From: Vitellaria paradoxa
Lineage: Eukaryota; Streptophyta; Magnoliopsida; Ericales; Sapotaceae
Direction: 5' to 3'
Length of the DNA: 64,000 nucleotides
Assembly: GCA_019916065.1 (NCBI GenBank)
Contig: CM034238.1
Span: forward strand, 41,069,677 to 41,133,676
Part shown: piece by piece, positions 1 to 12,800 of the stretch
How positions within the stretch are numbered: the first letter of the stretch is position 1
Layout of the letters: each line of letters begins with the position of its first letter
The notes under the pieces: model-generated
Seen by the model: the letters and a program-made list of their open reading frames with translations, nothing else
Told to the model about the DNA's origin: nothing
Database searches by the model: none
Made by a program: the position numbers and the translations under genes

Positions 1-2507
1 CTTCTATCTGAGGCATGCCTCTAGGAGCTGGTGGAATCCCAACTAGCTCAAATTCACCAAGAAGCTTATTGTCTGCTGCCATCTCACGCTCGCCTTGCAG
101 TACTTTAATACCGACCTGAGTTTGGTTGTCAGCTGCTGTGGAGAACACCTGAGACACCAAGCACAAGTCAGAAAGACAGAACACAGGAACCACAAAATAG
201 CACAACAGAAGAATCCTATTTAGGCATGTATTCTTCAGTCCTAAAAGCAATCAATCTCAAAATAAGAACAAGCGCACTAAAGCTGGAGCGTGAAAATTGA
301 AGTGTCACCTGACTTTTCTTCGTTGGAACAGTCGTGTTCCTATTGATCAACCTGGTAAAGATACCACCCAGCGTCTCAATACCAAGTGAGAGAGGAGTGA
401 CATCCAAGAGAAGCAAATCCTTGACATCTCCACGGAGAATACCACCCTGGATGGCAGCTCCCATGGCAACTGCCTCATCAGGGTTTACACCCTTGCTTGG
501 GCTCTTACCAAATATTTCTGCCACCACTTCCTGCACTTTTGGAACACGGGTCATTCCTCCCACGAGAAGAACCTCATGCACATCCTTGGTTGTTATGCCA
601 GCATCCTTCAAACAGTTCTTGCACGGGCTCTTTGTCCTCTCAATTAAGTGATTCACCAAAGCCTCAAATTTTGATCGCGTCAATGTGATATTCAAGTGCT
701 TTGCACCAGTGGCATCAGCCGTAATGAATGGTAGATTGATCTCAGTCTGAGATGTTGACGAGAGTTCAATCTTAGCCTTCTCAGCAGCTTCCCGGAGCCT
801 CTGGAGAGCAAGCCTGTCTTTTGATAGATCAATTCCCTCTGTTTTTTTAAACTCACTCACTAGGAACTCCAGCAGAGTATTGTCAAAGTCCTCTCCACCC
901 AAGAATGTGTCACCATTTGTTGCCTTCACCTACACGTGAGACTATTATTGTAGATACACCTCAATAAAAGATAGGAGAGCTGATGCTCAAAGAAAAATTA
1001 ATCTGTGCATACCTCAAAAACACCTCCAGCAATCTCTAGAAGGGAAACATCAAAGGTTCCTCCACCAAGGTCAAAAACTGCTATGAGACCTTCTTTATTG
1101 TTCATACCATAGGAAAGTGCGGCAGCAGTGGGCTCATTAATGATTCTCTCCACAACCAGGCCAGCAATACGTCCGGCATCCTTTGTTGCTTGCCTTTGAG
1201 CATCGTTGAAATAGGCAGGTACAGTGATCACAGCTTTTGCAACTGCTTTTCCAAGGTATGACTCAGCAGTTTCTTTCATCTTGGTCAGGACGAATGCCCC
1301 AATTTGGCTTGGAGAATATTGCTGCCCATTTGCTTCAACCCAAGCATCTCCATTGGGAGCCCTGACTATCTTGTATGGAACCATCTTCATTTCTTTTTGT
1401 ACTTGGGCATCATCAAAGCGTCTCCCAATGAGACGCTTGGTCCCATAAACTGTGTTTGTTGGGTTGGTCACGGCTTGACGTTTGGCAGGTGTACCCACAA
1501 GAAGCTCTCCCTTTTGGTTAAAGGCAACCACTGATGGTGTGGTCCGAGATCCCTCAGAGTTTTCAATCACCTTAGGGTTCTACAGAAATGTGAACAGCGA
1601 ATCAAGTTTCTGACATAACATCAGGTGGGAGAGAGGGATAGAGAGAAACATATTGAAAAACTGAGATCATAATAGATCTAACCTTGCCTTCCATAACTGC
1701 CACGCATGAGTTTGTGGTACCCAAATCAATCCCGATAACATCATTTCCAGCAGCCTTTGAACTGTTTCGGAGGGACAATCAGTTGTAAGCAGAAACACAA
1801 GCAAACTAAGGCACACTAAAATAGAGAATATACAGTCTAATTCACCTAAATGGTCTGGCTAAACTAGCCAATCTCTGACCCAAATGTGAGGTAGCCCATG
1901 ATGACATGGCATTTCCATTCAACTGCAAAGATATCACAAAAAATATAGCATTCAAGATGCAGCTCCATCCACTGAACTTGATACTAATGCAAAAAAGCCC
2001 CAATTTAGAGAGGCAAATTTTAAGCATCAAGAAAAGCAAACAAATTCACACACAAATTCAAATTACAACAAATATTAGAACTGAACCCAGGGAGAAACAA
2101 AGGTCAGTAATCTGTCGCATTCATTTTCAAAGGAGGATTACATAAGAACTTACAGAAGTACAAAATGGACAAAGTAATAAAAGTAGATAACAACATACGA
2201 AGCCTTCAATAATTCAGTCTACCGAGAAAAGGAATAAAAATAAACTCAATAATACAAAAAGAGAACTTCAAATTAATTAATAATTTTCTCAAGAAACAAA
2301 CAGACTGTCTGATTAAGCGAGATAATCTCATCTAGCATACACCCAAGAAACTGTCCAAGACGTACGTACAAAATACATACATATAGATATATGTACATAG
2401 AGCTAAGAGTAAGGTGAGAAATGAAAACGCACGGCTTTGTGGGCAGAGAGAGGAACGGAGAAGACGTCGCGGCGACGAAGAGATCTGAGCAACACGGCGG
2501 TTGCCAT
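1..2507 (-). CDS. mtHSC70: Mitochondrial HSP70 chaperone, 5' part (runs off left edge)
   Basis: Matrix Hsp70 chaperone, which drives protein import and folding with ATP. Minus-strand exons read as 2507-2433, 1922-1846, 1761-1683, 1579-1013, 929-309 and 148-1 (open at the edge). All junctions are GT-AG and the frame stays open for about 522 residues; family members have about 680, so the end of the substrate-binding domain and the lid are outside the window. The first about 50 residues ([14 protein letters not shown]...) form an arginine-rich presequence typical of mitochondrial import. The ATPase domain shows [10 protein letters not shown] (phosphate loop 1), [15 protein letters not shown] (phosphate loop 2) and [13 protein letters not shown] (adenosine loop). 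The substrate domain begins near [14 protein letters not shown]. The start is the first ATG, and the peptide there closely matches plant mitochondrial HSP70 presequences. I see no break. The organellar assignment rests on the presequence and overall similarity. Confidence 0.95.
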
Positions 2508-3000
2508 TTTGAGAGCGGAATTAAATTGGCGGATCAGAACGAGAGAATCCTACACTGATTTCGATTTTAGAGTTCGTTAGGGTTTAGGGGTTTTGAGGAT
2601 GAAATGGAAGACGAGGGTCGAACTGAGGCGGCCGAGGAACTTTCTAGGGACACAGAGAATGGCGGGTAGACGTGGCGCCGTCCTTTCTAGCTAGCGCGAA
2701 GCTTCTGGACCAAGACTAGCTTGTTATCCACAAAGCCACGAAAAAGTAATTTCTACTCTGAGGTCGAGTTCACGATTCTTGTCTAGGACACGATTCTCAT
2801 TCGACACATTGTTCCTCAAAAGTGTTATTTTGGTCCTGTTTGGAGTTGTAAAAAATAAAATAAAAAGTAATTTTGAATAAAATTTAATATTTAGTATTTT
2901 TTTTAAATTACGTTTTTTAAAATAGACATTGGTAAATCATTTTAGATAAATTTTAATGTTTGATGTTTTTTCAAACTACATTTTTCTAAGATGAAGAGTT
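2508..3000. other. Upstream flank of the HSP70 gene
   Basis: This stretch lies upstream of the minus-strand HSP70 start. The first about 180 bases are GC-richer and probably hold the 5' leader and core promoter. I could not assign a convincing TATA box. From about 2840 the sequence turns AT-rich and noncoding. Confidence 0.4.
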
Positions 3001-3400
3001 GTAAACCGTTAAAACGATTTCTTAAATTCGTTTTAACAGATTCAACAAATCTCTACACATCTAATAGTTCATCTCTCTCTCTCTCTAAATCACGTTTTCT
3101 AAACAGTGGTAAATCGTTAGAATGATTTTTCCAAATTCATGAATTCAAAAAATCTCTACACACCTAATGATTCTTCCTCTCTCTCTCTTTCTAAATCGCA
3201 TTTTTGGAAATGAACAGTGGTAAACTGTTAGAACGATTTTTCCAAATTCATTCTAACAGATTTACAAAATCTCTGCACACCTAATACTTCCTCTATCTCT
3301 CTCTCTATCCAAATCGTGTTTTTTTTTTTATATGAAAAGTGATAAACCGTTAGAACGGTTTTTTCAAATACATTCTAATGGATTCAAAAAATTTTGTGTA
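3001..3400. repeat. Tandem repeat, about 110-bp unit, about 3.6 copies
   Basis: Each unit starts with a variant of GTAAACCGTTAGAACGATTT, continues through AAATCTCTACACACCTAAT and a CT dinucleotide run, and ends near AAATCGTGTTTT. Copies begin near 3003, 3110, 3220 and 3343 and have diverged from each other. No coding frame is preserved. Confidence 0.8.
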
Positions 3401-4367
3401 CTCAGGTCACAATGGTACTCGTTCGAAATATTTCGCGTCGAAGAATATGATTGTTAAAAAAAAAAATTTACACTCGATCAATCTCTTTCTGAATTGTCTA
3501 ATTTTTTTAGCGAAATATTGAACTTTTTTTAAATTAATAAAAGTGGTAAATGTGTAAAATTATAATAAAGAATTTTAATAATTTTTAAAGGTCATTGAAG
3601 TTTTATTTTGTTTTATTTTATTTTTTGGCATAGCAAACGGTGCCTTTATTCTATTCAAATCCCTATCTGTTAAAATTTCTTCTTAATCATCAAATTAGCG
3701 GTAATATTACCAATTAAATAGTGGTTTTTTAAATTTATTTGTATATTTTTAATAATTTTAATTACAAAATAAAGGTGCTTATAATTTTTAAAAATTGAAA
3801 ATAGCTTTATTTTGTAGGAATAATTTGAATTAGCCAGTTCAATTTAATCTCAAATAATTTAAAGAAATTGTTAATTCAATTATAATTTTTTGTAACTTTT
3901 ATTACCTAGACTAATCTTTTTATTAAAAGCTAATTTAAGAAAATGAAGGAATCAATTTTTAGACTGCTTGTATTTTTACCTATTTAACCAATACGATAAA
4001 TCCGTGTTTCTAAAACATGAAAATTAACATTAGTTAAAGCTCATTTGCTTCAATATACAAAAAAGAAAAACAACTTTTTTTAATGGTTAGGATTGTGATA
4101 TAAAATAATAATTCTTAAAAAATATTTTATTTATTTATTGTTCAATCAGAAAGCCCAAAAAAATAAAAAAAAAAATCTATAAAAACTAATGAAGTCTACA
4201 TCCAAAATATCAAAACTACAGAATAATCTTTTCAAATACTATTATTTAGTTTAAACTAATAACAACAATATCTTGATAGTTTGTTAAAAAATATTTATTT
4301 TTATCTTCAAATTACGTCTTTTTCGTTTTAAAATTTTTTAGATATATTTTTATCAAATAAATAAAAC
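3401..4367. other. AT-rich intergenic stretch
   Basis: I see no exon, RNA gene or bounded repeat here, only AT-rich sequence with homopolymer tracts. Confidence 0.5.
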
Positions 4368-5428
4368 GGTTAATTATCTTTACACCCCCTATATTTAGAC
4401 TCGTATTCACTTTTACACTTTCAACTTCATAAATATGCACTAATACCTCTTTTATTATATACAAAAGTGCAAAAGGTAATGGCATCACATTAACATGTAC
4501 AAAAACAAAATTATCCTCCACTCATTCTCTTGTGTCAACAGCCTGCGTTTGGTTCTTTCTTACCTCTCCACCTAAAGCAAACAATTCACTATTGGTGAAC
4601 AACAAATTTAGAATCATATCCAAAAATCATCTCCTAATTCCAAAATTATTTCCAAATCCTCCCCTAAACAAAAAATCATCTCACAAATCCAAAATCATGT
4701 TCCAAACCCAAATCATCTCCCAAATCCAAAATTATCTCCAAAATCATCTGTGAATATATACGCATAAAAATCCCAAAATCCTACATCATACATACATACA
4801 TACATATATATATATATGTGATGGCCCGTATATATATATGGGTTTGTTAAGGCCCAAAGAAAGAGAGAGAGAGAGAGAGACAAGTGATGGTCCGTGCTGA
4901 TTTATCTTATTTGTCATTGTCCGTTTGTGAAGCAAATTCTTCTTCTTTTTATCCTTCACCCTCAAATTACTCAACGTGGCGCTGTCTTCGCTGACCGTGA
5001 AGTCACTGTTGGCGTGGGAAAATGGGGATGCGCTATTTAAGAGGGTGGAGCTTCAAGTGGCGTTAAACCAGTGAAGGAGGGTAGATTCGGCGGTGGTAAA
5101 CCTAGCAAAGGTGGTGAGGCTGAGCTCCGACAACATCAAGACTTACTGTTTGCTAGGTTAGTATTACGAGATTAAAAGAATAAGAAAAGAAATCAGTCCA
5201 TTTTTTTCGAGCCCTAAGGTAATTTAGTCTCTTAATGTTGGTATTTTCCCTTGAAGATGTTAGTCTCGAACCTGATATACGTGTGAGTCCCGCACATTTA
5301 AATCTTATAGATCCGTTTGTTGTTATACTTTTGTGTACAATACTTAAGATATTGATGTATATTTACGAAATTAAGGGATAAAAGTGAAAATTGATCTAAC
5401 TATAGAGATGTAAAAGGTAATTAACTCT
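4368..5428. mobile_element. MULE-like non-autonomous DNA element
   Basis: The ends are imperfect inverted repeats of about 45 bp: the left end begins GGTTAATTATCTTTACACC, and the right end read inward begins GAGTTAATTACCTTTTACA; both later contain CACTTTTA. The flanks give a candidate 9-bp target duplication, AAATAAAAC at 4359-4367 and AAATAAAAT at 5429-5437 (8 of 9 match), the size expected for Mutator-like elements. No transposase is visible. The interior is mixed, with a GC-richer part at about 4975-5160 unlike the AT-rich surroundings that could be captured host sequence. The duplication is in AT-rich DNA, so the MULE class is an inference. Confidence 0.5.
4785..4880. repeat. Microsatellites: CATA, TA and GA runs
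   Basis: A CATA run (about 4785-4805) passes into TA dinucleotides, and a GA run follows at about 4860-4880. They lie inside the MULE-like element. Confidence 0.8.
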
Positions 5429-5679
5429 AAATAAAATTATTTAAAAATGTAGAGTTAGATATGAAAAATATTTAATAAAAAATAAAGATATAATGTGTTT
5501 ACTTTTTTTTCTTTAATTGTACTTATTATTTCCCATCAAAATGAGAATAGTTATGAATTATAATTAGAAAAAAAGGCGTTTGTTTGAGTTCCACGTGTCA
5601 CATGTTTCTCGCAATGCACAAGCTAGCGGTGCTTTCGATAGTCGAACCTTTTTTGGGTAACAAATTCGACTTTTTTTTT

Positions 5680-7720
5680 GTTCTACAGATATTTTACAAA
5701 TTATATCTACAATTGCTGTCGAAGGAAAACTATTTCTGAAAATGCTGTTAGTGAGAAACCGCGATATCATTCCGCGGTTACGGAGGCTTGCACGAGTGAT
5801 GAAACGCGATATTGGATCGCGGTCATGCAAGAATCGCGTTTTGACTTAGCGGCTTTGTTTCTGAAGAACACCGCTACCAGAACGCGGCTACGTGTCCCTC
5901 GCCTCTTAGTCACTCTCCCTCACCGAAGTCTCTCACAAAAATCTCTCGTCTCACTGTCTCGCTCTCTCTTGCAAAATTGTTTGGCCTGTGAGTGCATATT
6001 TATGCCACTTTTGGTAATAAAAATAACCCTTATCCCATATTAATGACTGGCTGTCCTTTTTTATTTTCATATATCCTAATAATCCTGGCTGTCCTTTTAT
6101 ATTTGTTAAATTATTTATTAAATTAAAATAAATTAATATATTTTATTGTATTTTTTATTTAAAAATATTTAATGATGTATATTCCCTATTAATTAAATTA
6201 ACCAATTTAATTTAATTATTTATTAGAAATAAATTAGTAATATATATTACATATTAATTTAATTATATTATTACACTAAAAATATTTTTAATGTAATAAA
6301 ATATTTGAATAAAATAATTTATTTTAATATGAGGTAACAAAAATGGACAAAGTATTAGAATTCACAAAATGTTTGCAACAGATATTAAAAAACAATGAAA
6401 GCACATTTTTTTGTTTCCATTTTTTTGTTTAATTTTTTATTTTTTTGAAAAAATAAAATAATGTAAACAGATTTAACAAATATATTTCTATTGATAGTTT
6501 ACAAAATTTTCTAAATATAAATAGAAAAACAAAAAATAAAAACATTACCAACCAGGGCTTAATGTTGTAAAGTTAGACTATAAATTATATTTTTTTAATT
6601 CATAAAATTAAATTTAAAAACATATTTTAAAATAATGCATTTTAGCTAAAACGTATAACTAAATTTTTGTTATTTGGAGGTTTTGATTAAAAAATTATAA
6701 GATTAGAACTATTAAAAATTACAACTATTACAATGTTAAAAGTAAATAAAAATTACAATTGTTAAAAATTGTGACAATAAAAATTTAATACAAACTTTGA
6801 CAATTTTAATTGTTAATAATTTAGTCAATCTTATCAATTTAAATTTAAAATTAAAATTACAAATAAAATTTCTATTGAATTAAAGGAAGGTGGGTTTAAA
6901 GACAGAAAGGAAAATATGTAGAAAAAAAATTAGAACATACGCTAGAGATTCAAAAATGAAACCAAATAGGCGAAAATAGAGGGAGTAAAGCTAGTCGTTA
7001 AAAAGAAAGGATATTCTAATTTTCGTCTATAAAACGCCTAACTCTAAAATTATTTTATTCAAATATTTTATTACACTAAAATTATTTTTAGTGTAATAAT
7101 ATAATTAAATTAAATTAATTAAATTAATATGTAATATATATTACTAATTTATTTCTAATAAATAATTAAATTAAATTGGTTAATTTAATTAATAGGGAAT
7201 ATATATCATTAAATATTTTTAAATAAAAAATACAATAAAATATATTAATTTATTTTAATTTAATAAATAATTTAACAAATATAAAAGGACAGCCAGGATT
7301 ATTAGGATATATGAAAATCAAAAAGGACAGCCAGTCATTAATATGGGATAAGGGTTATTTTTATTACCAAAAGTGGCATAAATATGCACTCACAGGCCAA
7401 ACAATTTTGCAAGAGAGAGAGCGAGACAGTGAGACGAGAGATTTTTGTGAGAGACTTCGGTGAGGGAGAGTGACTAAGAGGCGAGGGACACGTAGCCGCG
7501 TTTTGGTAGCGCGGTTCTTCAGTCCAAGAACAAGCAAAAGCCGCTAAGTCAAAACGCGATTCTTGCATAACCGCGATCCAATATCGCGTTTCATCACTCG
7601 TGCAAGTCTCCGTAACCGCAGAATGATATCGCGGTTTTTCACTAACAGCATTTTCAGAAATAGTTTTCCTTCGACAATAATTACAGATATAATTTGTAAA
7701 ATATCTGTAAAACAAAAAAA
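5680..7720. mobile_element. Foldback element with long inverted arms
   Basis: The segment at about 5680-6322 is repeated in reverse complement at about 7044-7720, separated by about 720 bp of AT-rich loop. The arms are very similar over their whole length; a clear difference is about 15 extra bases in the right arm near 7515-7535. The outer arm portions carry recurring GCGG/CGCG motifs and the inner portions are AT-rich. Both arms contain open frames (5678-6043 on plus, 7338-7739 on minus), but these are mirror images and encode no recognised domain. I found no target duplication outside the arms. A transcript crossing the element would fold into a hairpin with a stem of about 640 bp. Foldback transposon or inverted duplication are both possible. 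Confidence 0.75.
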
Positions 7721-8854
7721 AAGTCAACAAATTCAGCACTCGCGATACCGCTTTTTCAATTAATGAAAGGGCCTGGTTCCTCCAGCTCAGCGACGTTCGA
7801 AAGATTGACGTGGCAGCATCTCAACCTATCATTGCGCATAGCTGTTCCGTGGACCGCGATCATGTTAATTTAACCACATGAGCTTCTTGAATGCGTGGCT
7901 CTTTTTGTTAGTGAATTTATCAGAGGGTGCGTCCATTCACGCTTGACAGATAATTATTGATATTTTATTTTATTTTCTATTAAATAAAATTGTAAAATTA
8001 TTTTTTAAATAATTATTTTTATGTATAATTTAAGTATACAAAATTATCTTTCATAAATAAAATTTTACAAATTTTAAAAAAATATATAAGCTTAATTGGC
8101 ACAAGAGAGTAAAAAAATTATTTTAAAGACTACAATAAAATTTATTTATATTTTTAACAAAAATATTAAAAAATTATTTTTATTTTATTTTATTTATTAA
8201 CTTAATCAAATAAAAAATTAATTTTTATTTATTTTTCTTTACAAACTTTTGTTGTTCAAAATTTTGTTATAACTCTCAAGTTATTTAATAAGAGTCTATA
8301 TAAATCTTTTATAAAAACTACTAAAAATAAATAAATCAATTTATAAAAAAATAACTTTTAATGATAAAATAAATTGTCAAATAAAATTATAAAGTATCGT
8401 TAATATGAAAAATTAATTTGATTTTTTTTACCATAGGAGCCATTTTTACAAGAATAGAATTGGAAAATTTTATCATAGAAAGGTTAATCACATGACAAAA
8501 ATGGATTTTTTTCTAAAAACTAAGATTGCAATTACCCATCCGTCAAAAAATTACAAATATAGATTACTTTTGGCAAGTTGTCTTCTTAATATTTTATTTT
8601 TAAAAAATATTTTATATTATAAAATAAAAATATTTATATTATTATAATTATGCATCAAATTAAATTTTTGTAGAAAATTATCAATGGCATTATAATTATG
8701 CAAAATATATAAATAATAAAAAGAAAGAGGAACAAATGTATAATTTTAATTAATGAAAAAGTAAAATAGAATACAGTAAGTAATTAGAAAAGTGCAAATA
8801 AACACACCCTTTATCTAGCTGAGGATTTTACAAAATTTTTAATTTCATAGTCAA
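7721..8854. other. AT-rich intergenic stretch
   Basis: The first about 200 bases are of mixed composition; the rest is strongly AT-rich. I see no coding exon, RNA gene or clear repeat border. Confidence 0.5.
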
Positions 8855-9179
8855 GGCTTCATTTAGGAAATTTATTCAATGATTAAACTTACCCTCTTAC
8901 ATTTTAAGTTTTTTTTTTTTTTAAATCATGAAAGCAAATATGTCAAATAAATAAAAAGTTAAAAAAAAAAAAGTAACACTAGGGTTTGAAGTTTCAAAAA
9001 AAAGTCTTCCAAAAAAATAAAAATTAGTATCAAAATAACACATAGTAAAATTTGATTTGAGAAAGTTAATTGAAGTTTTTTTTGGAATTTTTTTAAAAAA
9101 ACTGAAAGCTCCAAATGGGAAATTTTCTTTCCCAAACAAACACACACAAACACAAAGCCTAAGCTTTCCAAACTAAGCC
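8855..9179 (-). mobile_element. Tourist-like MITE (family member 1)
   Basis: The left end GGCTTCATTT and the right end CCAAACTAAGCC are inverted relatives of each other. The internal segment TTACCCTCTTACATTTTAA is the reverse complement of one in the MITE at 12376-12593, so this is the same family in the opposite orientation. The flanking trinucleotides CAA and TAA only partly match. Confidence 0.5.
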
Positions 9180-9892
9180 TAATTTTGGAGGAATTCTTTA
9201 ACCATTCTCAGTTTTCTCAGTTTTTTAATGAAAAAACTAAATTTCATTAGAATTTTTAGTAATTTTGCTAAATTTTTTAACAAGTTCGAACAAAAATATA
9301 TTAAAAATTTAAAAAGTCACAACTTTTTGATAAGAAACCTACACCCCGAATGAATGAATATAAATTTTAAGTGAATAGACTTGAGACAATTTTCAAAAAT
9401 ATAAGTAAGACCATTATTGGACAATTGATAATTGTTTTATTTTAATTTTTGATATTTTTATACAATTAGAATCACTAAAACTAAAAATTTCAAATTACAC
9501 CCACGATTTGAATCAACTCAAATGTATCATCATACCGAGAATTATTCCATTCCATGTTCTAGTAACACGTGTCCCCTACCAATGCACAATTTAACACATT
9601 TGACATCTACAAATCATGCTTTCAATTAAGGTGTATAAAAAAATTAAAAATAACTCGAAAACCAAATCAATTCGGCCACTTTAGTTTGGGTGGGTTCAAG
9701 TTTACAATAAAATCGGTTAGATTCTGGATAAAAAAATAAAAAAATTAACCCCGATATTTTTAGTTCATTATTGGGTTAGTAGACAAAAAAATCAAAGCAA
9801 ACCAAAAATTTTTCTAGTTACATTACATTACTACTCCATAAAATAGAAGCAAACCACGTACCGACGAAACAGCATTGTCCTCTATTTCTCCT
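9180..9892. other. Region downstream of the CorA-like gene
   Basis: AT-rich DNA beyond the stop codon of the minus-strand transporter gene. The part nearest 9893 probably contains its 3' UTR. An imperfect old transposon remnant may lie at about 9625-9830 (ends near AAGGTGTATAAA); I could not bound it. Confidence 0.35.
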
Positions 9893-12800
9893 TCAAAGCC
9901 GAAGGTAACCTCCTCCTTCTTCACCTCCTAGTGTTCTCTTAAGCAACGACCTCCGGTTGAGAGACCGGCCCCTGCTCAAAGCTCGTTTTCTCCTCCAAGC
10001 AGCTATACGAGTATAAAGAGATGGGATAACAAAGCACAAGAGCACAAAAAGTAGCATCCCAACACAGAGCAACATGACATTGCGGAAACCATCCTCCAGC
10101 TTCGGGTCTCCCTGCCCAGTCCAAGGAACTCCTCCCACATTCATCCCGAACACTGTTTAGAGAAGTTGAAAAGAAGTGAGTGGATTCAAAATGATTCTCG
10201 CTCTAGAGAGTCAAATATATCAAATGATCTATGGTGCACGGACTTGAGAGTATCAGACTCGGATACGTATCCAAATGTTAGATTCACCCATTAGTTATAT
10301 TATATGGTGACTCGGTTAAAAAAGTGTTTAAATTTTAGATACGAGTATGGAAATATGGCACAAGGCACAAAAAACAATATATAAATAAGGAGCAAATAGA
10401 TGTATTTTTTTTTCAAGTGCGGTGACAACATGCTATCATAAATCAATGATAATAATTAAAATAAAAATAAACTTAAAAATAAAAATTCATTCATGAAGTA
10501 AATTATAAAAACTGATTTGGTATTTTTATCTTTTTATATTATAAAAAACTAAAAGAGTTTAAAGTCAAATATCATTTAAAAGATTTCTTAAACGGTTAAA
10601 TCCCACTTTTATCTCTTTTAAAATCAAACGTGTCTGAAAAGATTTCACGACATCTGGCACGGATCCCACATCTATATCAATGCCTTGTCATGTCTGACAT
10701 GAGTATTTACTCTAAAGTGAAGAGTCCAAGTAACATAGAACTTGATACAAAATGCCTTAAATCGGTGTAGGTGTCAATACAAAGATCTTACCTCCGGTGA
10801 TTATGGATAAAGGGAGGAATATGATCGAGAGGAACGAGAGGTAATATAGTTTTCTATTTATTTGCTCGGCCTGCCAGCTATCTAGACCAGCCTGGATTGC
10901 AGTGACCCGATTGGCTATAAAACCAACATTCTCCTTTAGCCTCCTGAGGCGTCCGATTAACTCTTCCAGGGAACTAATGTCTTCATTAGCGAACCAAGGC
11001 TTTAAAGAACACCTCTCCTTGACTCGCGGAAATACTTGCTCCCCGTGTGCAATAACCTGCATTTATGCGGACAACACAGTGCTCATAGCTACAAGCTTCA
11101 TTTCATTATCATTTGATCTACGAGAAAATAATTGCATTCACAGGAGAAAAGTTTACATCGATTAATTATGATAGGAAAGTGCCTTTGCTTCCAATAGAAT
11201 CAATCAGAATATTTTCTAGAATGATGTGGTAATGGTATTTTTGAAATTGAAAAAAAAAATCTTAATAGGGTTTTCATTTGAAGTGATAGGCCTACAAGAT
11301 GTCACATATTACTAATAACTTTATCCATCAATCTTATTACCTTACTCATTATGATAAGGGGATATTTGGCGCAATGGAAAAAATTCTGAAAATATCTGAA
11401 AGTTATTTATTTTTTTCTCACTGCACGAATTACGAACTCACAAATTATCTCAAATATTTCACTTTTTGTCACTCCAAACGCCCCTTTAAGTTCCATTAAC
11501 TGCATTTACCAGAGAACAAAGAATCCAATGACCAATGACAAGTGGGTGATATTGGATTGATCACATTTGGTTGATTTCTAGAAATCCTCCTAAACCTTGT
11601 CGACACCATGAATGTTTTGGTGTCTCAAACACAAATCCCTTATCAGGAGCCATTATTTATTCATTTATTTTGGTTTAAGAATATTGACTACAGACCTCAT
11701 TTGCGTCTTCTTCTTTAGGCTACCAACAGAGTAAATACAAGAAAACATCATGCAAACTATGAATCCATTGGTTCCATCACCACGCCTTCCCCTTCTACTA
11801 GTAAATGAGGCTAAGAAATTACCTGCAAGAGCCGCTGTAAGTTGAGATGAATCTTTGGGAATCTTCTGTCATCTAGCATTTGTTTTTTCAAAGCAAAACC
11901 ACCTGCAATTAAGTGGAAAGAAATGCATTAAAACAACCAAAGAGCTAATATCACACATGGCAAACAAAGAAGAATACACATTGAAGCTAAGCAATAAAAA
12001 AAGTAGCATCATGGGAAAGGAGCTTGGTTCTTTTCTTTTTCGACTTAAACCACGACTTTTCTCTTTTAATTATTTTATCAATTATGAAAACTGAATCAGA
12101 ACTTCAGCCTTCATCTTGGGATGTCAAATACTAATACTGCAATGCACTACACCTACCATAGCAGAGTGGGTGAATTTTGATAATTGAATTAAAAGAGAAG
12201 GGCCTGGAATCAACCAGAGCATCATTTGCATCCCCACTAAAGTAGGAGTGTATCTAAAACCGTGGACTCCTCTAAATTTTTTAAATTTTTGTTTGAATTC
12301 TTTACATTTACAAATATTTATGATAAAAATTAGTGTATTGACCACCCAAATTATAAAGAAGTTTACCTATGTTAAGGCTTGGTTTGGGAAGGAAAGTAAC
12401 TAGCTTATTTTTAACTAGCTAGTTTGGGAAGGAAAAATGGTGGTTTTTTTTAGGTGGATTTTTAGTTTTCGTTAATTGGATATTTTTGCCCTTGAAAGTT
12501 TAAAAAAAGGTTAAAATGTAAGAGGGTAAATTTGGTCGACCACTGTAGTAGCTACTAGCTAGTAGCCACTAGCTCGTGATGCCAAATGAAGCCTAAATTT
12601 CAGAATTTTTCACTGGAGAAAATTATTTACTCAATTTTATTTTATTTTGCTTTATTTTTTTTAATTGGGAAACAATGCACCCTCAATTACACTTACCATG
12701 GTAGGGAAGGAGCCAAGTAGCCAGAAAGCATGCACTGAACAAATCATATGCCCTCTGCAATTCACTTCTAAACAATTCTAAATTGACCAAATCACATTAT

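Noticed and set aside
5678..6043. Open frame of 121 residues, with a mirror frame at 7338-7739
   Set aside because: Both lie in the inverted arms of the foldback element, look alike because the arms are copies, and show no protein motif.
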